From: Umezawaea tangerina
GTDB taxonomy: Bacteria; Actinomycetota; Actinomycetes; Mycobacteriales; Pseudonocardiaceae
NCBI RefSeq assembly: GCF_003002815.1
Contig: NZ_PVTF01000006.1
Coordinates: 558,001-622,000, forward strand
Reading direction: 5' to 3'
Length of the DNA stretch: 64,000 nt
Made by a program: the position numbers and the translations under genes. Below the pieces are notes generated by a model. It worked only from the letters and a program-made list of their open reading frames with translations. It did not search any database and was not told where the DNA came from. This document shows, piece after piece, positions 50,856 to 61,940 of the stretch. Numbering within the stretch: the first letter of the stretch is position 1; each line of letters opens with the position of its first letter.

Positions 50856-51068
50856 CTACCTCGGGTTTCCCAACCCGTGAAAACCATTGACGAGAAAGGA
50901 CTTCCAGTGTTCCGCGGGAAATGACAGCATTCCGACAGCGGGGTTTTTTGAATCACGGATGGCCACCACGTTACCCGCGAAGGCCACCTCGACACATGCG
51001 TCGTTGCTGCCACCGCCGCTACGGCTGCTCTTGCGCCAAGCAAGCCGGGAAGCGTCCACATTGGACAA
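50856..51068 (-). CDS. DUF397 protein
   Basis: 70 aa. WRKSSRSGGGSNDACVEVAFAGNVVAIRDSKNPAVGMLSFPAEHWKSFL (in parts) matches the DUF397 pattern: WRKSSxS, CVEVA, VRDSKxP and F.AEW. TTG start at 51068 with GAGG eight bases upstream; a GTG nine bases later is an alternative. It lies 14 bases after its XRE partner, the usual pairing in actinomycetes, where these pairs act in development or secondary-metabolism control and have been likened to toxin-antitoxin modules. Confidence 0.88.
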   Translation of the reverse strand: MSNVDASRLAWRKSSRSGGGSNDACVEVAFAGNVVAIRDSKNPAVGMLSFPAEHWKSFLVNGFHGLGNPR

Positions 51069-51082
51069 TTAGATCGCCTCAC

Positions 51083-51919
51083 TCACTCGGATCCGAGGAT
51101 CCGCTCGATCAGTGCCAGCGAATCCGCCGGTGAGAGCGCCCGCGAGCACAGGTGGTCGAAAAGAAGTCTAGCCCTGGAGACCTCATCGACCTCCTCGATG
51201 TGCGTGGATCCGGTGGGATAGGAGACGTACAGCAACTCGGGGTCATGCGGGTCCGGAAACTCCAACACGATGAAGGACCCGCTGATGCCACCATGACCAC
51301 CCAAGCCGGTCGGCAACACCTGGAGCGTGATCGTCGACAGCTCGGTCATGCCGATCAGGTGCAGCAACTGCGCCCGCATGACCTTCGGTCCACCTATGGT
51401 CTGCCGCAGGGCGGCTTCATCCACCAGGGCGACGAGCCGCAGCGGATCCTCGTCGGCGACAAGCCGTTCCTGACGGATAAGCCGGACCGCGACGTCGTTC
51501 GCAAGCTCCTTCTTGGTGCGCTTCAACTGATGCAACTCGAACAGCGCCCGCATGTAGCCCTCGGTCTGCAACAACCCCGGCAGGTGCAGCAGGGTCAGCT
51601 CGCGCACCACCGCGGCCTCGGTCTCGACGTCGACGTACCCCATGTCCTTGATGCCGTAGCTGACCCACCAGCCGGGCTTGAGGGCGTCCCTGGTGCGGTC
51701 GACGAGGTCGGGCACGAACTGGTCGTACACGTCCATCATCGACCGCACCAGGTGCACGTCGACCCTGGTCTCCCCGGCCTCTATGCGTTGCAGCGAACTG
51801 CGGGACTTGTCGAGCAGGACGCAGGCCTTGTCGAGGCTCATGTCGGCCTCTTCGCGCATCGTCCGCAGGCGCTGCCCCAGCCTCCTGCGGCGGAACGTCG
51901 GCCGCTGTTGCGTGGTCAC
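51083..51919 (-). CDS. XRE-family regulator with DUF5753 domain
   Basis: 278 aa. The HTH is LGQRLRTMREEADMSLDKACVLLDKSRSSLQRIEAGETR. The DUF5753 domain has LPGLLQTEGYMRALFE, RLIRQERL and LGGHGGISGSFIVLEFPDPHDPELLYVSY, as is usual. It pairs with the DUF397 gene downstream. The pair sits between subtilase genes 1 and 2, which breaks up the protease array. Confidence 0.93.
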   Translation of the reverse strand: MTTQQRPTFRRRRLGQRLRTMREEADMSLDKACVLLDKSRSSLQRIEAGETRVDVHLVRSMMDVYDQFVPDLVDRTRDALKPGWWVSYGIKDMGYVDVETEAAVVRELTLLHLPGLLQTEGYMRALFELHQLKRTKKELANDVAVRLIRQERLVADEDPLRLVALVDEAALRQTIGGPKVMRAQLLHLIGMTELSTITLQVLPTGLGGHGGISGSFIVLEFPDPHDPELLYVSYPTGSTHIEEVDEVSRARLLFDHLCSRALSPADSLALIERILGSE

Positions 51920-51985
51920 CGGACCTTTCTACCGATGCCCGCCGCAGGACTGGGATTCCCGCTACCCGAACGGGTTACGGGCCCG

Positions 51986-53191
<1,206 letters not shown>

Positions 53192-53616
53192 TCGTGATTC
53201 CCGTCCTCGAACGGTGTCCGGACGCCGTTCCACCCAACGCCTGCAGGGGCGTGGAACGGGCCCGACCACCTGGTCGATTCACACTTTTCTCACACTGTGC
53301 GCTACAGCCCCATCGCTGACGCTCAAGCAGCCTAAGCAATAAGCTGAACGGGTGAAAGACGGGAACATTCACACCCGTTTTACTCTGTTAAAACAGTTTC
53401 TACCTGCGGTTTTGCCCGAGAAAATGACCGTTCCTACTCGCATTCTGGACTTGCCGGTCTATCGACCCCCCTATGCCAGTAGGGGTGGTTTCACACCGTC
53501 CCGAAAGGACTGGAAACGTTCCTGCGAAACGGCGGAAATTCGCCGGCCGGATTCGCGGAATGGCGTACCCGGTGCGGTCGGCGGAGTCGTGCGCCACCTG
53601 CCGCACCGGGTCCTGC
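53192..53616. other. Intergenic region upstream of protease 2
   Basis: 425 bases, more AT-rich than neighbours, with no convincing gene. It contains the hairpin AACGGGTG/CACCCGTT (53347-53354, 53372-53379) and, at 53387-53413, a stretch matching 50842-50868 with one gap and few mismatches. It probably holds the protease 2 promoter. Confidence 0.6.
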
Positions 53617-54732
53617 CTACAGCGCCGGGTCCCAGTACAGGAGCCTGCCGAACGGCACCGGTGTGCCCGCGGCCACGATCGCCGCGGACACCTGCGCGGC
53701 CGTGGCCGTCGGGTTGAACTGGAGGTAGCGGGCGGCGACACCGGCGACGTGCGGCGCCGACATCGAGGTGCCGCTGAGGGTGTTGACGGCGGTGTCGCTG
53801 GTGTTCCACGCCGACACGACGTTCTGGCCCGGCGCGTAGACGTCCACACCCGGCCCGTAGTTGGACGACGACGACCTGGTGTCGGTGATCGTGGACGCCC
53901 CGACGGTCAACGCCTCGGCGACGCGCGCGGGCGAGTAGTTCGCGACGTCGGTGTTGCTGCCGCCCGCGGAGACCGTGTAGGTGACACCGCTGAGGATGGA
54001 GGTGCGCACGGCGTCGTCCATCGCGACCGAGGCGGAGCCGCCGATGCTCATGTTGGCGACGGCGGGCTTGACCGAGTTGTTGGTCACCCAGCCGACCCCC
54101 GCGATGACGCCCGCCGTGGTACCGGAACCGGTGGGGCCCAACACCTTCACGCCCCACGCGGTGGCCTGCTTGGCGATGCCGTAGGTCGTGCCGATCGCGG
54201 TGGCGGCGACGTGCGTGCCGTGGCCGTTGAGGTCGTCGGCGACCGGGTCGTTGTCGACGAAGTCCCAACCGTCGCGGGCGCGGCCGCCGAAGTCGACGTG
54301 CGTCTTGCGGATGCCGGTGTCGATCACGTACACGTTCACGCCGAGACCGGTGGACGTGTAGCTGTACGCGTGGTCCAGCGGCAGGGCGCGCTGGTCGGTG
54401 CGGTCGAGGCCCCACGTCGGGTTGAGCTGGGTCGCGGTGGAGTGCACGACCTGGTTCTGCTCGACGTACTCGACCGACGGGTCGGCCGCCAGGCGCCTGG
54501 CCTCCTTCTCCGACATCGAGGCGGTGAAACCGTTGAACGCGCCCGTGAGCACCCGGCCGCCGACGGCCGCGGCGAGCCGGTCGCCGCCGCTCCTGACCTT
54601 CACGATGTAGCTGCCGGGGATCGCGGTCGGCGACCCGGCGGCGAGGACGACACCCTCCGCGGCCCGGGCGGGTGCGGCGGCGAGCGCCACCCCGAGGACG
54701 GCCACCCCTAAGCACGACAACAGCTTGCGCAT
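53617..54732 (-). CDS. Subtilisin-like serine protease 3 (S8A), variant oxyanion site
   Basis: 371 aa, shorter and more divergent than the others. Signal peptide ends APARAA; catalytic Asp138, His174 and Ser323 are in place (YVIDTG, GHGTHVAAT, SGTSMSAPH). The AAGNSN motif of the paralogues is SAGGSN here: the oxyanion-hole Asn position (about residue 258) is Gly, with an Asn two residues on. Activity may be reduced or the loop rearranged. It lies 72 bases after protease 4 with a terminator between. Confidence 0.93.
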   Translation of the reverse strand: MRKLLSCLGVAVLGVALAAAPARAAEGVVLAAGSPTAIPGSYIVKVRSGGDRLAAAVGGRVLTGAFNGFTASMSEKEARRLAADPSVEYVEQNQVVHSTATQLNPTWGLDRTDQRALPLDHAYSYTSTGLGVNVYVIDTGIRKTHVDFGGRARDGWDFVDNDPVADDLNGHGTHVAATAIGTTYGIAKQATAWGVKVLGPTGSGTTAGVIAGVGWVTNNSVKPAVANMSIGGSASVAMDDAVRTSILSGVTYTVSAGGSNTDVANYSPARVAEALTVGASTITDTRSSSSNYGPGVDVYAPGQNVVSAWNTSDTAVNTLSGTSMSAPHVAGVAARYLQFNPTATAAQVSAAIVAAGTPVPFGRLLYWDPAL

Positions 54733-54756
54733 GGCGGATTCCCTTCTACGCAGGGC

Positions 54757-54789
54757 GGTGGCCCCGACGCGGGACGCGTCGGGGCCACC
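54757..54789 (-). terminator. Terminator between proteases 4 and 3
   Basis: Perfect 14-bp stem ggtggccccgacgc (54757-54770) with 54776-54789 and a 5-base loop, directly after the protease 4 stop on the minus strand. It implies that protease 3 has its own promoter in the short remaining gap or is expressed by readthrough. Confidence 0.8.
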
Positions 54790-54804
54790 GTGGGGAACAG
54801 CGAA

Positions 54805-55992
54805 CTAGGCGGTCGGGGACCGGAACAGCAGGCGGTTCGGGGAACCGGAACCGGGGTTGGTCACCTTGCCGGTGGTCGCCGTCGAGGTGATCGCGGAGGA
54901 CACCGTGGCGGGCGAGGCGGTCGGGTTGGACTGGAGGTAGCGGGCCGTCACGCCGACCACGTGCGGGGTCGCCATGGAGGTGCCGCTGATGGTGTTCGTC
55001 GCGGTGTCGCTGGTGTTCCACGACGAGGTGATGCCCGAACCGGGCGCGAAGACGTCGAGCACCGAGCCGAAGTTCGAGTAGCTGGCGCGGGCGTCGGTGC
55101 GCTCGGTGGCGCCGACCGTGATGGCCTGCGTCACGCGGGCCGGGGAGAACGTGCTGGCGTTGGCGTTGCTGTTGCCCGCGGCCACGCCGTAGGTCACACC
55201 TGCCGCGATGGAGGAGCGGACCGCGTCGTCCAGCGCGGTGGACGCGCCGCCGCCGAGGCTCATGTTGGCCGTGGCGGGCTTGACGTGGTTGTTGGTCACC
55301 CAGTTGATGCCCGCGACGACACCGGCGGTCGTGCCGGAGCCGCCGTTGTCGAGCACGCGCACGGCGACGATCTTGACGCCCTTCGCGACGCCGTACTGGC
55401 TGCCGCCGATGGTGCCTGCGACGTGCGTGCCGTGGCCGTTGCCGTCCTGCGCGACGTTGTCGTTGTCCACCGCGTCGTAGCCGTTGACCGCGCGGCCGCC
55501 GAACGTCTGGTGGGTGATCCGCACACCGGTGTCGATGACGTAGGCGTTCACGCCCGCGCCGGTCGAGGTGTAGCTGTAGGAGGAGTTGAGCGGGAGGCTG
55601 GCCTGGTCGATCCGGTCCAGACCCCACGACGGCGGGTTGGCCTGCGTGGTCTCGACGTGGAAGACCTGGTTCTGCTCGACGTACTCGACCGACGGGTCGG
55701 CGGCCAGGCGCTTGGCCTGCTTCTCCGACGCGGTCGCCGCGAAGCCCTTGAACCCGCCCTCGTACGTGCGGTCGATCTTCGCGTCGAACTTCGACGCGAG
55801 CGAGTCGACCGACGCCGTGGAGAAGTCCTTCAGCTTCACGATGTAGCTGCCGGGAATCGCCTCGGGCGCCCCCGCTGCCCGGATCGTGCCCTCGGCTGCC
55901 TGCGCGGTGCCTGCCAGGGTGATCGTCGCGGCGGCCGCGACCACCACCGCCCCGGCACCCGCCAACCAGCGCACCTGTCGTGTTTCACGCAT
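54805..55992 (-). CDS. Subtilisin-like serine protease 4 (S8A)
   Basis: 395 aa. Signal peptide (MRETRQVRWLAGAGAV to AGTAQAA), I9 propeptide (IPGSYIVKLKDFS), triad Asp154, His190, Ser339, oxyanion Asn in AAGNSN. The ATG at 55992 has AGGAAC upstream; the longer frame to 56259 crosses sequence with no ribosome site. Very close to proteases 1 and 2 in the catalytic domain. Confidence 0.95.
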   Translation of the reverse strand: MRETRQVRWLAGAGAVVVAAAATITLAGTAQAAEGTIRAAGAPEAIPGSYIVKLKDFSTASVDSLASKFDAKIDRTYEGGFKGFAATASEKQAKRLAADPSVEYVEQNQVFHVETTQANPPSWGLDRIDQASLPLNSSYSYTSTGAGVNAYVIDTGVRITHQTFGGRAVNGYDAVDNDNVAQDGNGHGTHVAGTIGGSQYGVAKGVKIVAVRVLDNGGSGTTAGVVAGINWVTNNHVKPATANMSLGGGASTALDDAVRSSIAAGVTYGVAAGNSNANASTFSPARVTQAITVGATERTDARASYSNFGSVLDVFAPGSGITSSWNTSDTATNTISGTSMATPHVVGVTARYLQSNPTASPATVSSAITSTATTGKVTNPGSGSPNRLLFRSPTA

Positions 55993-56386
55993 TCGTCTGT
56001 TCCTGTCGTTCGCAGGGACGGCCGACGAAGTGACCCGTGGGCAGCGGAAGACGGGGTACGACGACCGCGTGTCACGCCCGTGATCAGGCGCTCCACGTCT
56101 TCCGAGGCTATTGAGGATCCGAGATGTCCGAAATCGACCAGATGCCTCAGTGGTCCTACTCACGTCGTGGGGCAGCAGGGCCACGCCGATCGTCGCATAC
56201 CTCCGGAGGTACGCCCCCGTGCGTACGTCGGGAATGAACAGGGCCGAAAGTCTCGACAATCGGGTGTTTCATTAACAGTGTCAGCTGCTGGAATGGCGAC
56301 GGAACATCCCCGAACGGCTGTACCCCCGTCCTGATTTGTCACAGTAGGGTCGCTCCCGCTGTAGTTCCCCCAGAACGGAGTGGGTA
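55993..56386. other. Divergent intergenic region, protease 4 / HTH gene
   Basis: 394 bases with no gene. Toward the HTH gene a candidate promoter TTGTCA (56336-56341) and TGTAGT (56360-56365), 18 bases apart, can be seen. No clear operator was recognised. Confidence 0.5.
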
Positions 56387-57298
56387 ATGGTCGGCCATGC
56401 CACCGAAACGGCCGAGGAGTTCGCCGAAACACTGCGTGCCGCGATCCGCGCGAAAGGCTTGAGCCTCGACCGCATTCGGCACCGCCTGCAGATGCGCGGA
56501 GCACCGATCAGCATCACGGCGCTGAGCTACTGGCAGTCGGGCAGGCGCAGGCCGGAACGACCGGACTCGCTGCTCGCGTTGGGCCACCTCGAAGACGTGC
56601 TCGACCTCCCCGAAGGGGCGTTGAGCCAACTCCTCGGACCACCGAGGCCGCGCGGACGCGGCCGGGTCCGTCCCCCGACACCGCAGGTCCAGGGCGCGGG
56701 GCGGGACAACGTCCGGCTCGCGCAGCTGCTCGCGGGCGTCGACACCAGTTCCGACACCGGGCTGAGCCGGGTCTCCCAGCAGGACCGGGTCGAGATCGGG
56801 GCCGACGGCGGGACCCGCAGACTGCGCTCCCGGCACACCCTGCGGGCCGACCGCAGCGGCGTCGACCGGTGGGTGCTGGTGTACGACACCGACGCCCCCG
56901 GCAACCCGCTGCCCTCGGTCGGGATGCTGCGTTCGTGCAGGCTCGGGCGGTTGATAGCGGACCCCACCAGCGGGATCCTGGTCGCCGAGCTGCTGTTCCC
57001 GAAGCCGTTGCGGCAGGGCGAGACGCTGGTGCTGGAGTACGAGCTGCTCCAGGACGAGGCGCCCTACCCCGCGCTGGAGACCTCGCACTTCCGCCGCTTC
57101 CGGCTGCCCGTCCGGGAGTACTCGCTGGAGGTCCGCTTCGACTCCCGGTGCCTGCCCGCGCGGTGCGAGCGCTTCTCCACGCCCGATCTCGAGCAGGGCA
57201 CCGAGATCGAGGTGGACGAGTGGGGTTACGCGTTCGCCACATCGCGCGACTTCGGGCCGGGAATTTTCGGCATCAGATGGGAATGGGTTCTTAGCTAA
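56387..57298 (+). CDS. HTH-domain protein with large uncharacterised C-terminal domain
   Basis: 303 aa. The N-terminal 75 residues (AEEFAETLRAAIRAKGLSLDRIRHRLQMRGAPISITALSYWQSGRRRPERPDSLLALGHLEDVL, in parts) form an XRE-like HTH with an unusual long turn. A Pro/Arg linker is followed by about 190 residues of beta-rich sequence (RVEIGADGGTRRLRSRHTLRADRSGVDRWVLVYDTD, in parts; FGPGIFGIRWEW at the end) with no family recognised. It ends one base before the converging acyl-CoA dehydrogenase stop. A ligand- or peptide-sensing regulator is possible. Confidence 0.8.
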   Translation: MVGHATETAEEFAETLRAAIRAKGLSLDRIRHRLQMRGAPISITALSYWQSGRRRPERPDSLLALGHLEDVLDLPEGALSQLLGPPRPRGRGRVRPPTPQVQGAGRDNVRLAQLLAGVDTSSDTGLSRVSQQDRVEIGADGGTRRLRSRHTLRADRSGVDRWVLVYDTDAPGNPLPSVGMLRSCRLGRLIADPTSGILVAELLFPKPLRQGETLVLEYELLQDEAPYPALETSHFRRFRLPVREYSLEVRFDSRCLPARCERFSTPDLEQGTEIEVDEWGYAFATSRDFGPGIFGIRWEWVLS

Positions 57299-57299
57299 A

Positions 57300-58445
57300 C
57301 TAATAGGACCGGGGCAGGTTCAGGGTGTGCTGCGCCACGTAGTTGAGGATCATTTCCCGGCTCACCGGGGCGATTCGGGAAATACGTGACGCGGACAACA
57401 GCGAGCCCAGTCCGTACTCGGTGGCGAGACCGTTGCCGCCGTGCACCTGGATGGCCAGGTCGACCGCGGTGGCAACCGCTTCCCCGGCCGCGTACTTCGC
57501 CATGTTGGCCGATTCACCGGCCGCCTTGTCCTGCCCCGCGTCGTAGAGCGCGGCGGCTTTCTGGGTCATCACGCGGGCCAGCTCCACCTGGATGGCGCAC
57601 TGCGCCAGCGGGTGGGCCAGCCCCTGGTGGGAGCCGATGGGCGCCCCCCAGACCGACCTGGTGCGGGCGTACTCCGCCGCCTTGTCCAGGGCCCTGCGGG
57701 CCATACCAGTGGCGAACGACGCCGCCATGATGCGCTCCGGGTTGAGCCCGGCGAACAGCTGGGCCAACCCGGCGTCCTCGGAGCCCACCAGGGCGTCCGA
57801 GGGCAGGCGGACGTCGTCGAAGAACATGGTGAACTGCTTCTCCGGCGAGACGATGTCCATCTCGATGGGCCGGTAGGTCAGGCCCGCGACGTCCGTGGGC
57901 ACGATCATCAGCGCCGGGCCGGTCTCGCTGAACGCCACGACCAGCACGGCCTGGACCTCGTCCACGCCGGAGATGTAGTACTTGCCGCCGGACAGGACCC
58001 ACTCGTCGCCGTCGCGGCGGACCCTCGTGGCGAGCCGGTGCGAGTTCGAGCCCGCGTCCGGCTCGGTGATCGCGAACGCCATCTTGGTGGTGCCCTCGGC
58101 GAAGCCGGGCAGCCACCGCTGCTTCTGCGCGTCGGTGCCGAAGCGGGCGATCACCGTGGCGCAGATGGCCGGGGAGACCACCATGAGCAGCATCGGGCTG
58201 CCCGCCCGTGCCAACTCTTCACAGACAGCGGCCAGGTCTCCGATGCCGCCGCCACCGCCGCCGTACTCCTCCGGTACCGCCACTCCGAGGTATCCGAGCT
58301 TGCCCGCCTCGGCCCACAGCTCGTCGGTCTTCTCCCCCGCGCGGGCCTTGGAGACGAAGTACTCGTGGCCGTAGCGGGAGCCCAGGTCCGCCACGGCCGC
58401 GCGCAGCGCCCGGCGCTCGTCGCTCTCGGTGAAGTTGATGCTCAT
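57300..58445 (-). CDS. Acyl-CoA dehydrogenase (operon distal)
   Basis: 381 aa, typical length. FAD-binding signatures MAFAITEPDAGSNSHRLAT and GGKYYISGVDEV, and C-terminal IQVHGGNGLATEYGLGSLL. The catalytic Glu is expected in the region before VHGGNG and was not individually placed. It oxidises an acyl-CoA to the 2,3-enoyl-CoA. It follows the carboxylase alpha gene after a 1-base gap (TGAGATG), so it belongs to the operon. Confidence 0.92.
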   Translation of the reverse strand: MSINFTESDERRALRAAVADLGSRYGHEYFVSKARAGEKTDELWAEAGKLGYLGVAVPEEYGGGGGGIGDLAAVCEELARAGSPMLLMVVSPAICATVIARFGTDAQKQRWLPGFAEGTTKMAFAITEPDAGSNSHRLATRVRRDGDEWVLSGGKYYISGVDEVQAVLVVAFSETGPALMIVPTDVAGLTYRPIEMDIVSPEKQFTMFFDDVRLPSDALVGSEDAGLAQLFAGLNPERIMAASFATGMARRALDKAAEYARTRSVWGAPIGSHQGLAHPLAQCAIQVELARVMTQKAAALYDAGQDKAAGESANMAKYAAGEAVATAVDLAIQVHGGNGLATEYGLGSLLSASRISRIAPVSREMILNYVAQHTLNLPRSY

Positions 58446-58446
58446 C

Positions 58447-60342
58447 TCATGCTCCCTGTCCGCTCGACTCCGCGAGCGAGTCGTCGGCCACCACGACCAG
58501 CACGTCGCCCGAGTCGACCTGCTGCCCTTGGGTGATCCGCAGCTCGGTGACCGTGCCCGCGGTCGAGGCGAGGACCCGGTGCTCCATCTTCATCGCTTCC
58601 AGCACGAGCAGCTCCGCGCCCGCCTCGACCCGTTGCCCCTGCTCGACCGCGACCCGCACGACCGTGCCGGGCATCGGCGCGACCGTCGCGCCGGGCGCCA
58701 CCTTCGTCTCCGGGGCGGGGAAGCGGGGCACGACCCTGAGCGTCACGGCGCCCAGCGGCGAGTCGACCTCGACGGTGTCGCCGTAGACCGCGACGTGGAA
58801 ACGTTTCCGCACACCATCGAGTTCGAGCGTCACCACGTCTTCGTTCGCGTCCACAACTGTCAACGGGAGGTTCGTGACCACGCCGTCGCGGGTGTGCCGG
58901 TACTCGACGTCGACACCCTCGTAGCTCACCCGCTGCGGCTGCGACGGCAGGTTGCGCCAGCCGCTGGGCAACGCGCCCGTGCGCCGTCGCGCGGCCTGAG
59001 CCAGTGCCGCGGCCAACGCGCTCGGCGCTAGGTCGCGCTCCTTGGCCGGCGTGAGGCGGTGCTCGTCGAGGAACCCGGTGTGGGTGTTGCCGTCGACGAA
59101 CTCCGGGTGCCGCAGGACGTCCACGAGCAGGTCGCGGTTCGTGACCAGGCCGTGGACCCGGCTGGCCGCGAGCGCGGCGGCGAGCTTGCGGGCCGCGCTG
59201 GTCCGGTCCGGCGCCCACGCGATCACCTTGGCCAACATGGGGTCGTAGTGCACGCCGACGACCGAGCCGCTCTCGACACCGCTGTCCACGCGGACGTCGC
59301 CGGGCACCTCGAACCGGTGCAGCGTGCCGCTTGCGGGCCGCCAGTCCCGCGTCGGGTCCTCGGCGTAGAGGCGGACCTCGATCGCGTGGCCGTTCGGCGT
59401 CGGCGGTTCGGCCGGGAGCCGCGCGCCTTCGGCGATGGCGAGCTGCCAGGCCACCAGGTCGACCCCGAAGACCAGCTCGGTGACCGGGTGCTCGACCTGG
59501 AGGCGGGTGTTGACCTCGAGGAAGTGGAAGTCGCCGTCGGAGAACAGGAACTCGACGGTGCCGGCGCCGACGTACCCGATCGCCTCCGCGGCGGCCGTGG
59601 CGGCGTCGTAGAGCCGTTGGCGCGCCTCGGGACCCACCGCCGGACTCGGGGTCTCCTCCACGATCTTCTGGTGCCGCCGCTGGATCGAGCACTCCCGCTC
59701 GCCCAGCACCCACACCGTGCCGTGCGCGTCGGCGAGCACCTGCACCTCGACGTGCCGGGCGCCCTCCAGCAGCGGTTCGCAGAACACCGTGCCGTCGCCG
59801 AACGCCGACTCGGCCTCGCGCCGGGCACCCGCGACGGCCTCCGCCAGCTCCTCCTTCGCCCGGACCACCCGCATACCCCGGCCACCGCCGCCCGCGGACG
59901 CCTTGACCAGCAACGGGAACACGTCGGCGGTCTCGGGGTCGAGCTCGGCCAGCACCGGCACGCCCGCCGCGGCCATCCGCTTCTTCGCGGCGACCTTCGA
60001 CCCCATGGCCTCGATGGCCTCCGGGGTCGGCCCGACCCAGGTCAGCCCGGCGGCCAGCACCGCGCGGGCGAAGTCGGCGTTCTCGGAGAGGAACCCGTAA
60101 CCGGGGTGCACCGCGTCCGCCCCGGCCCTCAGAGCGGCGTCGACCAGCAGGTCGGCGCGCAGGTACGTCTCGGCCGGGGTGGCGCCGGGCAGCCGGACGG
60201 CCGCATCGGCCTCCTCGACGTGCGGCGCGTCGGCGTCCGGGTCGGAGTGCACGGCGACCGGCGAGATGCCGAGGTCGCGGCACGTGCGGATGACGCGACG
60301 GGCGATCTCGCCGCGGTTCGCGATCAACAAGGTCTGGATCAT
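58447..60342 (-). CDS. Acyl-CoA carboxylase alpha subunit (biotin carboxylase + biotin carrier)
   Basis: 631 aa. Biotin carboxylase domain (MIQTLLIANRGEIARRVIRTC; ATP-grasp KASAGGGGRGMRVV; EFLF..FHFLEVNTRLQVEHPVTE) at about 1-445, and a C-terminal carrier domain with biotinylated Lys about 584 in LEAMKMEH. It carboxylates biotin for the beta subunit encoded upstream. The ATG is 2 bases after the beta stop. Methylcrotonyl-, geranyl- or acetyl/propionyl-CoA carboxylases share this layout; the AtuA neighbours favour an isoprenoid acyl-CoA. Confidence 0.93.
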   Translation of the reverse strand: MIQTLLIANRGEIARRVIRTCRDLGISPVAVHSDPDADAPHVEEADAAVRLPGATPAETYLRADLLVDAALRAGADAVHPGYGFLSENADFARAVLAAGLTWVGPTPEAIEAMGSKVAAKKRMAAAGVPVLAELDPETADVFPLLVKASAGGGGRGMRVVRAKEELAEAVAGARREAESAFGDGTVFCEPLLEGARHVEVQVLADAHGTVWVLGERECSIQRRHQKIVEETPSPAVGPEARQRLYDAATAAAEAIGYVGAGTVEFLFSDGDFHFLEVNTRLQVEHPVTELVFGVDLVAWQLAIAEGARLPAEPPTPNGHAIEVRLYAEDPTRDWRPASGTLHRFEVPGDVRVDSGVESGSVVGVHYDPMLAKVIAWAPDRTSAARKLAAALAASRVHGLVTNRDLLVDVLRHPEFVDGNTHTGFLDEHRLTPAKERDLAPSALAAALAQAARRRTGALPSGWRNLPSQPQRVSYEGVDVEYRHTRDGVVTNLPLTVVDANEDVVTLELDGVRKRFHVAVYGDTVEVDSPLGAVTLRVVPRFPAPETKVAPGATVAPMPGTVVRVAVEQGQRVEAGAELLVLEAMKMEHRVLASTAGTVTELRITQGQQVDSGDVLVVVADDSLAESSGQGA

Positions 60343-60344
60343 GG

Positions 60345-61936
<1,592 letters not shown>

Positions 61937-61940
<4 letters not shown>

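Noticed and set aside
53352-53717. 121-codon plus-strand frame upstream of protease 2
   Set aside because: No ribosome site, overlaps the end of protease 3 antisense, and has no recognisable motif.
53400-53849. 149-codon minus-strand frame ending near the conserved element
   Set aside because: Mostly shadow of protease 3; its tail resembles the DUF397 end only in the last few codons, too little to call a remnant.
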